From CAZBWW01 sp964496005 (lineage in GTDB: Bacteria; Patescibacteriota; WWE3; UBA101185; UBA10185): a stretch of DNA of 21,201 bases. Positions within the stretch are counted from its first letter, which is position 1. The number at the start of each line of letters is the position of its first letter. A program made the position numbers and the translations under genes. The stretch lies in NCBI GenBank assembly GCA_964496005.1, contig CAZBWW010000017.1, forward strand, positions 1 to 21,201. Direction: 5' to 3'. Positions 1 to 6,516 of this stretch are shown piece after piece. The notes under the pieces were generated by a model that saw only the letters and a list, made by a program, of their open reading frames with translations, had not been told where the DNA came from and ran no database searches.

Positions 1-1185
1 TTTATTTTGTTCACTTGCCATTTTTCTTACAATCCCCTGTCTTTGCCACGCAGATGCGGTAGACACTATATCTTGGTAGTATTTGTATGCAGTAAACATA
101 ATGTCTTGTGAAACGGCCTCCATGCTTTGAAGCACATCAAGCAGATTGTACGCGCCGTTCTCTATCATTTCTAAACTCCACCATGGTTTAGCTGATGCCC
201 ACCAAAAATGATCGCTTGCCATCGCAATATCAAGTTTATGCCAAATTTCGGCATAATTTGCCGCGTTTTTTGGATAGTTCCTTACGAGTGTAAGCGTAAA
301 ATTTACAAATTCCCACTGTATTTTATGTAATGCATTTGCAGGATCCTGCCAAGATAGAAACTGCACCCCCCGCTCTATGTCGCTTAAACTACTGGCCCAG
401 GTACTTGATTTTGGTTCTATAGTCTGTGTTTTAAGTCCGTGAGGCGAGTCCAGGAAGGAGCTTATACCTGTAACGCTTAATTCTGAATCTTTAAGAATTT
501 CAAATAAAAAAAGTTCCAAGCCAATTCGATGATGGCCAAAAGTCTCTCCGTCCATCCCGGTAACTAAATATGGGAGAGTAAAATCATCATGGAAAGCCGT
601 TTTAAGAGTAGTAGTATCGCGTGCTGCCGCGCTCATAATTAGGTTGCTTGCCCTTCTATTTCTAAAAAAGACAGCTAGTTCCGTATTTGCTATCTTATAT
701 AGACTGGCCGGTTTAGGGTAATTAGCACCATCAAAACCCGCAATCTCGTCAATTATTAACCATTCATACCCAAACTCCTGTAAAATTTTAAGTAGTTTAG
801 GGTGATAGCCCATCTCGGGTGGAAAAAACCCTCGTGGACGATATGCAAAACCTAAAAACTTTTCCAAAGTTTCCTTATTTTGTTCAATTTGTCTTCTAAT
901 TAAGTCTTCGTCTACTAATGGAATAAATGTATGATATTTACACGAGCCTGTTAGCTCTACTTTTTTTTGGCGAACACAGTTGCTGATATGGTCCAGCAGC
1001 TCAGTATGCCCGTCACGCTCAAATAATTCAAACAGCGACCCGGAAATGTTTAACGTTATGTTTACATTTTCAAGCCTATCTAGTTCTTTAAATATTGGGA
1101 GGTATGATTGCTTTACAACTGCCTCTAAAATATCGGGTTGTTGATTCGCCGGCTGATACAGGTGAAGAAAATTAAGCCATTTCAT
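1..1185 (-). CDS. Glycoside hydrolase family 57 protein, C-terminus cut by window edge
   Basis: The reading frame is open from the ATG at 1185 to base 1 (395 codons, no stop), so the gene continues outside the window. The N-terminus MKWLNFLHLYQPANQ carries the first conserved GH57 region (HxxQP type). The motif GFFPPEMGY puts the expected nucleophile at Glu124, and GMDGETFGHH puts the expected acid at Asp212; both match GH57 conserved regions 3 and 4. Family members are retaining alpha-glucan enzymes (amylases, branching enzymes, glucanotransferases), so a role in glycogen or other alpha-glucan turnover is likely, but substrate and exact reaction cannot be assigned. No signal peptide is visible, so it is probably cytoplasmic. 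A TATAAT box lies exactly 6 bases before the ATG with no Shine-Dalgarno, suggesting a leaderless mRNA. The family call is firm; the specific activity is open. Confidence 0.88.
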   Translation of the reverse strand, partial: MKWLNFLHLYQPANQQPDILEAVVKQSYLPIFKELDRLENVNITLNISGSLFELFERDGHTELLDHISNCVRQKKVELTGSCKYHTFIPLVDEDLIRRQIEQNKETLEKFLGFAYRPRGFFPPEMGYHPKLLKILQEFGYEWLIIDEIAGFDGANYPKPASLYKIANTELAVFFRNRRASNLIMSAAARDTTTLKTAFHDDFTLPYLVTGMDGETFGHHRIGLELFLFEILKDSELSVTGISSFLDSPHGLKTQTIEPKSSTWASSLSDIERGVQFLSWQDPANALHKIQWEFVNFTLTLVRNYPKNAANYAEIWHKLDIAMASDHFWWASAKPWWSLEMIENGAYNLLDVLQSMEAVSQDIMFTAYKYYQDIVSTASAWQRQGIVRKMASEQNK

Positions 1186-1191
1186 TAATTT

Positions 1192-1197
1192 ATTATA
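1192..1197 (-). promoter_or_regulatory. -10 box of the GH57 gene (leaderless type)
   Basis: On the minus strand TATAAT is followed by 6 bases (aaatta) and then the ATG at 1185. Transcription would start at or next to the start codon. No convincing -35 box was found. Confidence 0.6.
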
Positions 1198-1288
1198 CTA
1201 AAACATAAACCCTTTGTTTTCGGAAGTTACTACTACAAAAACAACAATTTATGCTTAAGCTGTGTGTTTATGATGTATACAAGACGAA

Positions 1289-1993
1289 TTAACAGCCGAG
1301 GCTTTCCATGCAACTGGCCTTTGCTGTAGCATCTTCGATCATGCTACATACTGCACACGCATCTCCAGGTAAACCTTCTGTTCCCTCAGTTCCTTCACCC
1401 GCCATTCCAGGTATTGCGTTCAATAACGAATCCATATCCATAAATGTTATGTCAGTTGGAGGTGTAAACTTGGAATTATCCGGAATCCATGGCGTACAGT
1501 TGTAATTGTAATCTTGAGAATAGTCCGGTTGGTCTACTTCGGTTTCTAATCCGGGAGTGTCAGGTAAGTCAAACCCCTCCTCAAACTGTGTTGCATCAAA
1601 CTGCATTTTAATCCCCTGTCCTTGTTCCGGAGACCACATGTAAGACCACTCACCATCAGATAACGCATAATATGTTTGTTCTGTTCCGTCATTAAGTACT
1701 GCAGCTATCTCTGTATAAAATTTGTTATTTGCGACATAAGTATTTACTGTGCCTGTGGAATCTTCTTCAGTATAGGTAACCGTACAATGCATTGGTATGC
1801 CTCGTTGAAGCAAATCTGTTATAGAACCAACAAGCGACTCACTGCCTCCATCCGTATCATTTGTGCCGGTCGTTGACGTGGGTTCTGTTCCTTGTTCTTG
1901 CGTATCATCGGTTCCCGTTAACGAACTAAATAGATTACATCCGGTTAAAATAAGAGTGAGCGAAAATAACAAGAGTAGAGTTTTTAATTTCAT
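1289..1993 (-). CDS. Secreted lipoprotein with LolA-like beta-rich region and cysteine-rich tail
   Basis: The frame extends to a TTG at 2005, but the ATG at 1993 gives a clean lipoprotein signal peptide, MKLKTLLLLFSLTLILTGC, with lipobox LTGC and Cys19 as the lipidated residue (234 aa). The mature protein begins with a Ser/Thr/Gly/Glu-rich linker. A segment then contains alternating strands around MHCTVTY, NKFYTE and DGEWSYMWS, resembling the LolA/LppX-like lipoprotein fold common in CPR genomes; this resemblance is by eye. The last 25 residues hold four cysteines (DACAVC, ASC, LGC). The protein should be anchored on the outer face of the cell membrane, with unknown function. Unlike its neighbours it appears to have a leader: TATAAT at 2023-2028, 29 bases before the ATG, and a GGGG element 6 bases before it. 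Confidence 0.8.
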   Translation of the reverse strand: MKLKTLLLLFSLTLILTGCNLFSSLTGTDDTQEQGTEPTSTTGTNDTDGGSESLVGSITDLLQRGIPMHCTVTYTEEDSTGTVNTYVANNKFYTEIAAVLNDGTEQTYYALSDGEWSYMWSPEQGQGIKMQFDATQFEEGFDLPDTPGLETEVDQPDYSQDYNYNCTPWIPDNSKFTPPTDITFMDMDSLLNAIPGMAGEGTEGTEGLPGDACAVCSMIEDATAKASCMESLGC

Positions 1994-2022
1994 TGTTGTC
2001 CCCAAAATTACTACGTAAACAA

Positions 2023-2028
2023 ATTATA
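2023..2028 (-). promoter_or_regulatory. Candidate -10 box of the lipoprotein gene (leadered)
   Basis: TATAAT on the minus strand lies 29 bases upstream of the ATG at 1993, leaving a leader of about 20 bases that contains a GGGG Shine-Dalgarno-like element (2000-2003). The lipoprotein gene is therefore one of the few here that looks leadered. Confidence 0.4.
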
Positions 2029-2037
2029 TACAAATTG

Positions 2038-2424
2038 CTAGCTAAATGAAATAGTTTTTGAAATTTCCCTAAGTGCTTTTCTTAAAATTTTATAATTTGG
2101 CATGGTTTGCTCTACCAAAGCCCAATACTTATTAGAGTGATTTAGTTCTTTGAGGTGGCATAACTCGTGCACAACTACGTAGTCAGCAAGTTGTTCCGGC
2201 AAATATAATATTTTGTAATTAAAGTTCAGATTTTTTTTGCTTGAACAACTTCCCCATCGCGATTTACTGTTTTTAATGCGAACTTTGTTATAGGTAAAGT
2301 TGTAGTGTTTGTTATATAGTTCAAGTCTGGATACCACAAATTTATGTGCACTTTCTTTATCAGTAACAAACTGCTTATTTACAGTAGCTTTTTTTCTCTT
2401 TTTCCTTACTCTAAATAATTTCAT
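2038..2424 (-). CDS. YgjP/DUF45-type zinc metallopeptidase-like protein (short form)
   Basis: The 128-residue protein carries the YgjP-like (DUF45, M48-related) signature: SRWGSCSS at 55-62, then the zinc-binding helix VVVHELCHLKELNHS with His86, Glu87 and His90, a further His96, and YW at 100-101. The family is a minimal gluzincin-like fold; the E. coli homologue was named as a predicted metal-dependent hydrolase and its substrates are poorly known. Members are usually around 230 residues, so this one retains mainly the catalytic half behind a short Lys/Arg-rich N-terminus. There is no signal peptide, so it is probably cytoplasmic. The ATG at 2424 is preceded at 6 bases by TAAAAT within TGATAAAAT, an extended -10, and there is no Shine-Dalgarno. 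Confidence 0.85.
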   Translation of the reverse strand: MKLFRVRKKRKKATVNKQFVTDKESAHKFVVSRLELYNKHYNFTYNKVRIKNSKSRWGSCSSKKNLNFNYKILYLPEQLADYVVVHELCHLKELNHSNKYWALVEQTMPNYKILRKALREISKTISFS

Positions 2425-2430
2425 TTGTTG

Positions 2431-2436
2431 ATTTTA
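2431..2436 (-). promoter_or_regulatory. Extended -10 box of the YgjP-like gene (leaderless type)
   Basis: Minus-strand TGATAAAAT is followed by 6 bases (caacaa) and the ATG at 2424. The TG one base before the hexamer fits an extended -10, which would explain the absence of a clear -35. Confidence 0.6.
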
Positions 2437-2491
2437 TCACTTGCTATAAAATAGTATGCGGTTACTTTACAAAAAGCTGTGATCCGAGTAC

Positions 2492-2497
2492 TATCCT
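2492..2497 (+). promoter_or_regulatory. Candidate -10 box of the 86-residue membrane protein gene
   Basis: TATCCT lies 7 bases upstream of the ATG at 2505 and matches the TANNNT pattern of the other starts. A TTTACA at 2466-2471 is 20 bases further upstream, longer than ideal for a -35. Confidence 0.4.
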
Positions 2498-2504
2498 AAT
2501 TAAT

Positions 2505-2765
2505 ATGTGTGTATTTCTTTCATTGTTATTTTTCGGTCCGAGAATTGCTGTTGTTATTTGGTGGCTTCTTAATCCCGCGCGGATATATTTAGCTTTTTCT
2601 TCAACTTTACTAGCTATTTTTGGGTTGTTGTTCGTTCCATGGACTACATTGATGTATTTAATAGTAGTACCGGGCGGTGTGAACGGGATCGAATGGTTAT
2701 TTATTGGAATTTCTGTATTTTTTGATATTGGTTCGTATGCAGGCGGTGCGAAGCGAGCGTTATAA
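2505..2765 (+). CDS. Small conserved multi-spanning membrane protein
   Basis: This 86-residue protein is almost entirely hydrophobic, with about three membrane segments (roughly 2-22, 28-53 and 61-80). Recognisable motifs are WWLLNPAR (19-26), PWTTLMYLIVVPGG (45-58) and DIGSYAGGAKR near the end. I recall very similar small proteins, with the same WTTLMY and DIxSYxGG motifs, from many CPR and some Chloroflexi genomes, where they are unnamed. No catalytic residue or transport signature is evident. The opposite strand also has an open frame over 2462-2800, but its product lacks these conserved motifs, so the plus-strand reading is the gene. It is divergent from the YgjP-like gene. Function unknown. 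Confidence 0.75.
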   Translation: MCVFLSLLFFGPRIAVVIWWLLNPARIYLAFSSTLLAIFGLLFVPWTTLMYLIVVPGGVNGIEWLFIGISVFFDIGSYAGGAKRAL

Positions 2766-2837
2766 CAAATTCTAAAATCCAGGTTAGTGTAACACCACAC
2801 CCGTTTTTTACATTTCTAATAAAATAATCTAGTAAGC

Positions 2838-3854
2838 CTATCCGTTATTTTGCAATTGTTCGTCGCCATTTGTTCCATTTCCTATGGTATTGTTAATAAG
2901 CCTTTTCAAAATCTCAGCAAATGGTACGCCATATAGTTTTTGTACTATATAGCCCATGGCTGTCATTAACTCTTGAGGGCCAAACGCAGGATTTGCATTG
3001 GAATCAATAAAAAAATATCTACCTGATGAATCCAGTCTGATATCAAATTTCGCATAATCTTCCATGTCGGTTGTATCAAATGCCTTTTTTACGTACTCTT
3101 TTAGTAAGGTATCCTCGTACTTTTCGTAGTGAAAAGGTTCTTCTCCTGGCTTTTCTTCCCCCCATTGATCCTGAAATGTTGAAAAAATGTATTTTTGATC
3201 AGGCTTGTTAAAGATTTTTTCTGCCAAATATATTTTTGTAACGTTGCCTTGTAATACGAATGCGGTAATCTCACGTCCGCTAATGTATTCCTCTACTATT
3301 ATTGGTTGATCATATGTGTTAATTAAAAAAGCCAGTCTTTCGCGCAATTGCTTTTCATTTTCGGCAATTGCTGTTTCGTTTATTTCTACTGCCCCGTGAA
3401 TTTCATTCAATTTAGAAATTAATGGAAATCTCAAATATGGTTCAAGTATATCTCCCGGTGTATAAAATATTTGAAAATTAGGTACAGGTATTCGCGCACT
3501 TTGTAATAACTGACTTGTGAGAAACTTATTGTAAGTTAACGCAAGACCAAGCAATCCAGCTCCGGTAAAAGTTATATTTAACATATCCAATATACCAGGG
3601 ATAGTCGCTGCTAAATACTCTTTACCTTTAATTGAGTCCACCAGATTTAAAACCATTTCCGGTTTATGTGTCAGCAGCTCCTCTGTTAGCTTGTCGTTTC
3701 CGGGAATCAAGATAGTCTCTACACCAAGTTTTCTAATTTCATCAGCAATTATATTCGCATCTCTTTCGGCATCTTTTTCTGTTATGTATTGTTCTTCCGT
3801 CGGAAAAAATTCTCTTTCAACGTAGCTATAAATAATTGCAAGTTTATTTATCAT
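2838..3854 (-). CDS. D-Ala-D-Ala ligase-like ATP-grasp protein (second gene of pair)
   Basis: The 338-residue protein has the three-part ATP-grasp layout. An N-terminal Rossmann-like domain contains VLNLVDS (68-74) and IPGILDMLNITFTGAG (85-100), as in D-Ala-D-Ala ligases. The ATP-binding lysines are about Lys110 and Lys148, the adenine-contacting VEEYISGREI is at 187-196, and the metal-binding motifs are FDIR (270-273) and IDSNANP (283-289). Asp284 replaces the usual Glu of the metal-binding ExN motif. Such enzymes make amide bonds via acyl-phosphates; the substrates here are unknown, and the sequence is too divergent to call Ddl. Its ATG lies inside the end of the upstream ATP-grasp gene (11-base overlap), so the two should be co-transcribed and translationally coupled. 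The C-terminus is an Asn/Gly-rich tail. It is predicted to be cytoplasmic. Confidence 0.85.
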   Translation of the reverse strand: MINKLAIIYSYVEREFFPTEEQYITEKDAERDANIIADEIRKLGVETILIPGNDKLTEELLTHKPEMVLNLVDSIKGKEYLAATIPGILDMLNITFTGAGLLGLALTYNKFLTSQLLQSARIPVPNFQIFYTPGDILEPYLRFPLISKLNEIHGAVEINETAIAENEKQLRERLAFLINTYDQPIIVEEYISGREITAFVLQGNVTKIYLAEKIFNKPDQKYIFSTFQDQWGEEKPGEEPFHYEKYEDTLLKEYVKKAFDTTDMEDYAKFDIRLDSSGRYFFIDSNANPAFGPQELMTAMGYIVQKLYGVPFAEILKRLINNTIGNGTNGDEQLQNNG

Positions 3855-4830
3855 GTCTAATTAGTGCAAATTCGCATGTCTGTAGTACAAATTCACCCAC
3901 ACCATAACCTATCTTATCAAGTGCAAGTAAAAGTGTTATTTCCAACATGGGATTAGCATTCGAATCTATTACATAATGCGCTCCCGTTTCGGATATTCGC
4001 AACTCAAATCTTGCGTAATCCGTAAATCCTAGTTTATCATAAGCGGTTAATATACTGTCAGAAATTACAGGAAGTAATTCTTTTTCACGCTCTTTATCGT
4101 AAGTATTTTTAGTATTTTTGTATTCATCCGAGTCACAATTAAATTTCGCATTTTCCGATTGAATGTTGTTTATGGTTGAATCAATGTATTCAACATTTAT
4201 GATTGCTATTATTTCAGTGTTTATACCATTTCCCCATACATGAACGGTTATCTCTTCACCCGAAATAAATTCTTCAATCATTATCTTTGACATAGGCGCC
4301 CCCATTAATGTGATTATCTTCTCCAGGTCTTGCTTATTATTTGCAACGTTATTTTTAGTAATACCGATGGAAGAATGGGTGTCTACAAATTTGACTATTG
4401 CAGGATACACAACATTCTCGACAGTGTATGTTTTAGGTGTTGAAACTTTATTGTTATCAAGAATCTTTTTAGTCAGCAATTTGTTTTGGTTAGTTCGTAG
4501 ACACTCAAAATTTGACCCTGTAAAAACATAGTTCTCATCTTCTAAGTATTTAGCTACAGCTAATGTAGCGTCAAAATCTCCCCCACCTTCATACCAATTA
4601 AAAATGACTGAGCCTTCTTTTGCAAATGATGCAATTAATTTTTTTGCTTCAGTTACATTTTTAACTTCTGCATATGTATAGTCTATATTGTATTTTTGCA
4701 TATCATCCGCAATCGAGTTAATAATGTTAGTTTCATCCTCAAGTTCTTGTGGATAGTATTCCTTTGGATCAACATAATCAGACAGCAGTAAAATTTTTTT
4801 ATTTAACAGGTTTTTAGAGTATAATTTCAT
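3844..4830 (-). CDS. D-Ala-D-Ala ligase-like ATP-grasp protein (first gene of pair)
   Basis: I start the gene at the ATG at 4830 (328 aa), because a longer frame to 4926 would run through the divergent GNAT coding region. Visible features are IFNWYEGGGDFDATLAVAKYL (76-96) in the place of the Ddl N(L/W)xEG substrate loop, a lysine at 147 (PAIVKFVD), MIEEFISGEEITVHVWG (184-200) for ATP binding, and FELR (275-278) plus VIDSNANP (287-294) for metal binding. As in the neighbouring gene, Asp289 replaces the usual Glu. The two proteins are clearly related but diverged, so they are either old duplicates or partners acting on successive substrates. The product is a predicted ATP-dependent carboxylate-amine ligase of unknown substrate. 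A TACTTT box lies 9 bases before the ATG, inside the start of the divergent gene. Confidence 0.83.
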   Translation of the reverse strand: MKLYSKNLLNKKILLLSDYVDPKEYYPQELEDETNIINSIADDMQKYNIDYTYAEVKNVTEAKKLIASFAKEGSVIFNWYEGGGDFDATLAVAKYLEDENYVFTGSNFECLRTNQNKLLTKKILDNNKVSTPKTYTVENVVYPAIVKFVDTHSSIGITKNNVANNKQDLEKIITLMGAPMSKIMIEEFISGEEITVHVWGNGINTEIIAIINVEYIDSTINNIQSENAKFNCDSDEYKNTKNTYDKEREKELLPVISDSILTAYDKLGFTDYARFELRISETGAHYVIDSNANPMLEITLLLALDKIGYGVGEFVLQTCEFALIRHDK

Positions 4831-4845
4831 TATATGAAAAAAGTA
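4820..4845. promoter_or_regulatory. Overlapping divergent promoters for the ATP-grasp pair and GNAT
   Basis: The plus-strand TATAAT at 4820-4825 ends 8 bases before the GNAT ATG at 4834 and lies inside the first codons of the minus-strand gene. For the minus strand, TACTTT (4840-4845) is 9 bases before the ATG at 4830 and lies inside the GNAT gene. Only 3 bases separate the two divergent start codons, so each gene must be expressed from a promoter lying in the other's coding sequence, with essentially no leader. Confidence 0.5.
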
Positions 4846-5298
4846 ACATATAGGAACGCAGAAAACAATAAAACTGATGAGGAAATTTTGTTTAATTTGA
4901 GTGTCGAACTTGAAAAATATAATCAAGGTATTTCAACCCGGCCGCACGAACATTTTGCTGGCGAGTGGGAAAAATATTTTATGGCCGAAACAAGAATCAG
5001 TCTGCGTGATCCCAATTCAACATTTGTAATTGCCGAAATAGCCGGTAAGCCCGTCGGTTTCGTGTTGGTAAGAAAGTGTGAAACCTGCTACACATTTATT
5101 ATTGAAGAGCTTTTTGTTAAAAAATCAGTTCGAGGATTAGGCATTGGAAAAGAATTACTAAACAAAGCCCTGGAGCTTGGGAAAAAATATGAACTCCCTA
5201 TTAAAGTTGAAATTTTTGACTGGAACACATCAGCAAAGGGATTTTATGAAAAAAATGGCTTTGAACTTGATGGCTACATTTTGAAACCAAAAGAATAA
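4834..5298 (+). CDS. GNAT family N-acetyltransferase
   Basis: The 154-residue protein has the GNAT layout: FVIAEIAGKPVGFVLV (64-79) as beta4, IIEELFVKKSVRGLGIGKELLNKAL with the acetyl-CoA pyrophosphate loop Arg100-GLGIG-105, and the terminal GFYEKNGFE motif (136-144) typical of beta6/beta7. The substrate is unknown; members acetylate amines on small molecules, antibiotics, peptides or proteins. The gene diverges from two ATP-grasp ligase genes with start codons 3 bases apart. Such ligase and GNAT combinations recur in predicted peptide-modification clusters, so a shared role is possible but inferred. The TATAAT box 8 bases upstream implies a leaderless mRNA. Codon usage and composition match the neighbours. 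The family call is secure. Confidence 0.9.
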   Translation: MKKVTYRNAENNKTDEEILFNLSVELEKYNQGISTRPHEHFAGEWEKYFMAETRISLRDPNSTFVIAEIAGKPVGFVLVRKCETCYTFIIEELFVKKSVRGLGIGKELLNKALELGKKYELPIKVEIFDWNTSAKGFYEKNGFELDGYILKPKE

Positions 5299-5331
5299 GC
5301 AACTGACCAAACGCAAGCCCCTTTTATATCA

Positions 5332-6492
5332 TTACTCCAACTCCTCAAGTGCTTTTTTAGCCGGTTCATAGTTTTTATTGTATAAAATTGCCAACTCAAA
5401 TTGCTTTTTAGCTTCTGTTATGTTTCCCCGGTCTAAGTAAACCTCACCTCTTAATTGGTAAAGCTCCGAAAACGCACGATTTCCGTTGTCTAATATACTT
5501 TGGCTAATTTCAAACACTTTATCGTACTTTCCCAATTCTTTATACGCAAGAATAGGCTCAATTTGATACCACAGCATTCTTCTCGGCAGCCTATTTTGTA
5601 CTTTTTCAAATTCACGTATTGAATTTTCGTAATTGCCTAAATGATAATAAGAGGTAGACATGTTAAAAACAGGATAAATATTTTCAGGAGCTAATTCATT
5701 TTCTGCTTTTGCACGAGTTAGTGCGTTTTCCCACGCAGTGTTCTCGTTTAACTCATCACCAATAATTGTCTCAACAAGTTCTTTTTGCTCTGAAGTATAA
5801 ACAATAATGTAATCATAATTAAAAGGTTGCCACATGGACAAAAAGTCATAATACGAAATTTTTTTGTTAGGTCCGTGATAAGAATCATCCTGTATAATTA
5901 CCTGTGCTTGGTCATCATAACCCCTTATTAACCTAAAATGGCCCACATCATCGTTTACATTTAGCCAGGTTTTAACTACAACAGGTATACCGTTTGCGGT
6001 AAAAGCTTTAAGTAAGTCTATATCACCGTTAATTCTGCCCACTGCATCGTAGCCATACTTTTTTGCCCATTCTACAAACTCATATGTAAATATAGTTTTG
6101 TCATCGTTATCACCCGACGCAACCTGATATGGCCTCATGCTATTGCCTAATTCTGTTTGATTAACAGCTGAACCATGCCAATTTAGAATCATTGTTAAAG
6201 TAGCGGGCCCACAATTATTAAATGTTTGGTAAACATGATTAGGGTTATCTATTAATGCGCTTGTGCCGGGCTGTTTAATTACTACCGTTGTTTCTGCAGG
6301 TAATTTATCTTTTGGTAATAAACCATCTTCAGAGATTTCATCTTCAAATTCTGTAATATTTGTGTTTTGGTAAAATTTTGTTTCAAGAGGCGGATCAGGT
6401 TTGTTTTTACTAACATAAAATACACAAGCGATTATAAATGCTAAAATTAAAATGAAGGGAATTAGGTTTGCGATGCTCGTATAATAACGCAT
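5332..6492 (-). CDS. Membrane-anchored C39-like cysteine peptidase with C-terminal TPR repeats
   Basis: The 386-residue protein starts with one membrane segment (about 9-27, LIPFILILAFIIACVFYV), followed by an Asp/Glu/Pro-rich linker. The papain-like C39_2 domain covers about 80-235: Cys94 in QTFNNCGPATLTMIL, His185 in VGHFRLIRGYDD, and Asp202/203 in IIQDDSYHG form the expected catalytic set. The rest (about 260-386) is helical with TPR-like units, the last being ELYQLRGEVYLDRGNITEAKKQFELAI. The active domain should face outward. Stand-alone C39-like proteins are thought to cut or remodel peptides; the substrate is unknown. The gene diverges from a lipoprotein metallopeptidase gene across 24 bases, suggesting joint control. 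TAAATT lies 8 bases before the ATG. Confidence 0.85.
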   Translation of the reverse strand: MRYYTSIANLIPFILILAFIIACVFYVSKNKPDPPLETKFYQNTNITEFEDEISEDGLLPKDKLPAETTVVIKQPGTSALIDNPNHVYQTFNNCGPATLTMILNWHGSAVNQTELGNSMRPYQVASGDNDDKTIFTYEFVEWAKKYGYDAVGRINGDIDLLKAFTANGIPVVVKTWLNVNDDVGHFRLIRGYDDQAQVIIQDDSYHGPNKKISYYDFLSMWQPFNYDYIIVYTSEQKELVETIIGDELNENTAWENALTRAKAENELAPENIYPVFNMSTSYYHLGNYENSIREFEKVQNRLPRRMLWYQIEPILAYKELGKYDKVFEISQSILDNGNRAFSELYQLRGEVYLDRGNITEAKKQFELAILYNKNYEPAKKALEELE

Positions 6493-6500
6493 TAATTGTT

Positions 6501-6510
6501 AATTTAAAAT
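6501..6510. promoter_or_regulatory. Overlapping divergent -10 boxes (C39-TPR gene and Tat lipoprotein gene)
   Basis: The minus-strand TAAATT (6501-6506) is 8 bases before the ATG at 6492. The plus-strand TAAAAT (6505-6510) is 6 bases before the ATG at 6517. The boxes overlap by 2 bases within the 24-base gap, so RNA polymerase could occupy only one direction at a time. Confidence 0.55.
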
Positions 6511-6516
6511 ATTTAA

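Noticed and set aside
2462..2800. Open frame on the minus strand opposite the 86-residue membrane protein
   Set aside because: Its product has no conserved pattern, while the plus-strand product has clear membrane segments and known motifs.
2838..4830. Vancomycin-resistance-type or housekeeping Ddl genes
   Set aside because: The motifs are too divergent (DSNANP, altered substrate loop), and no vanH, vanX or regulator genes are present.
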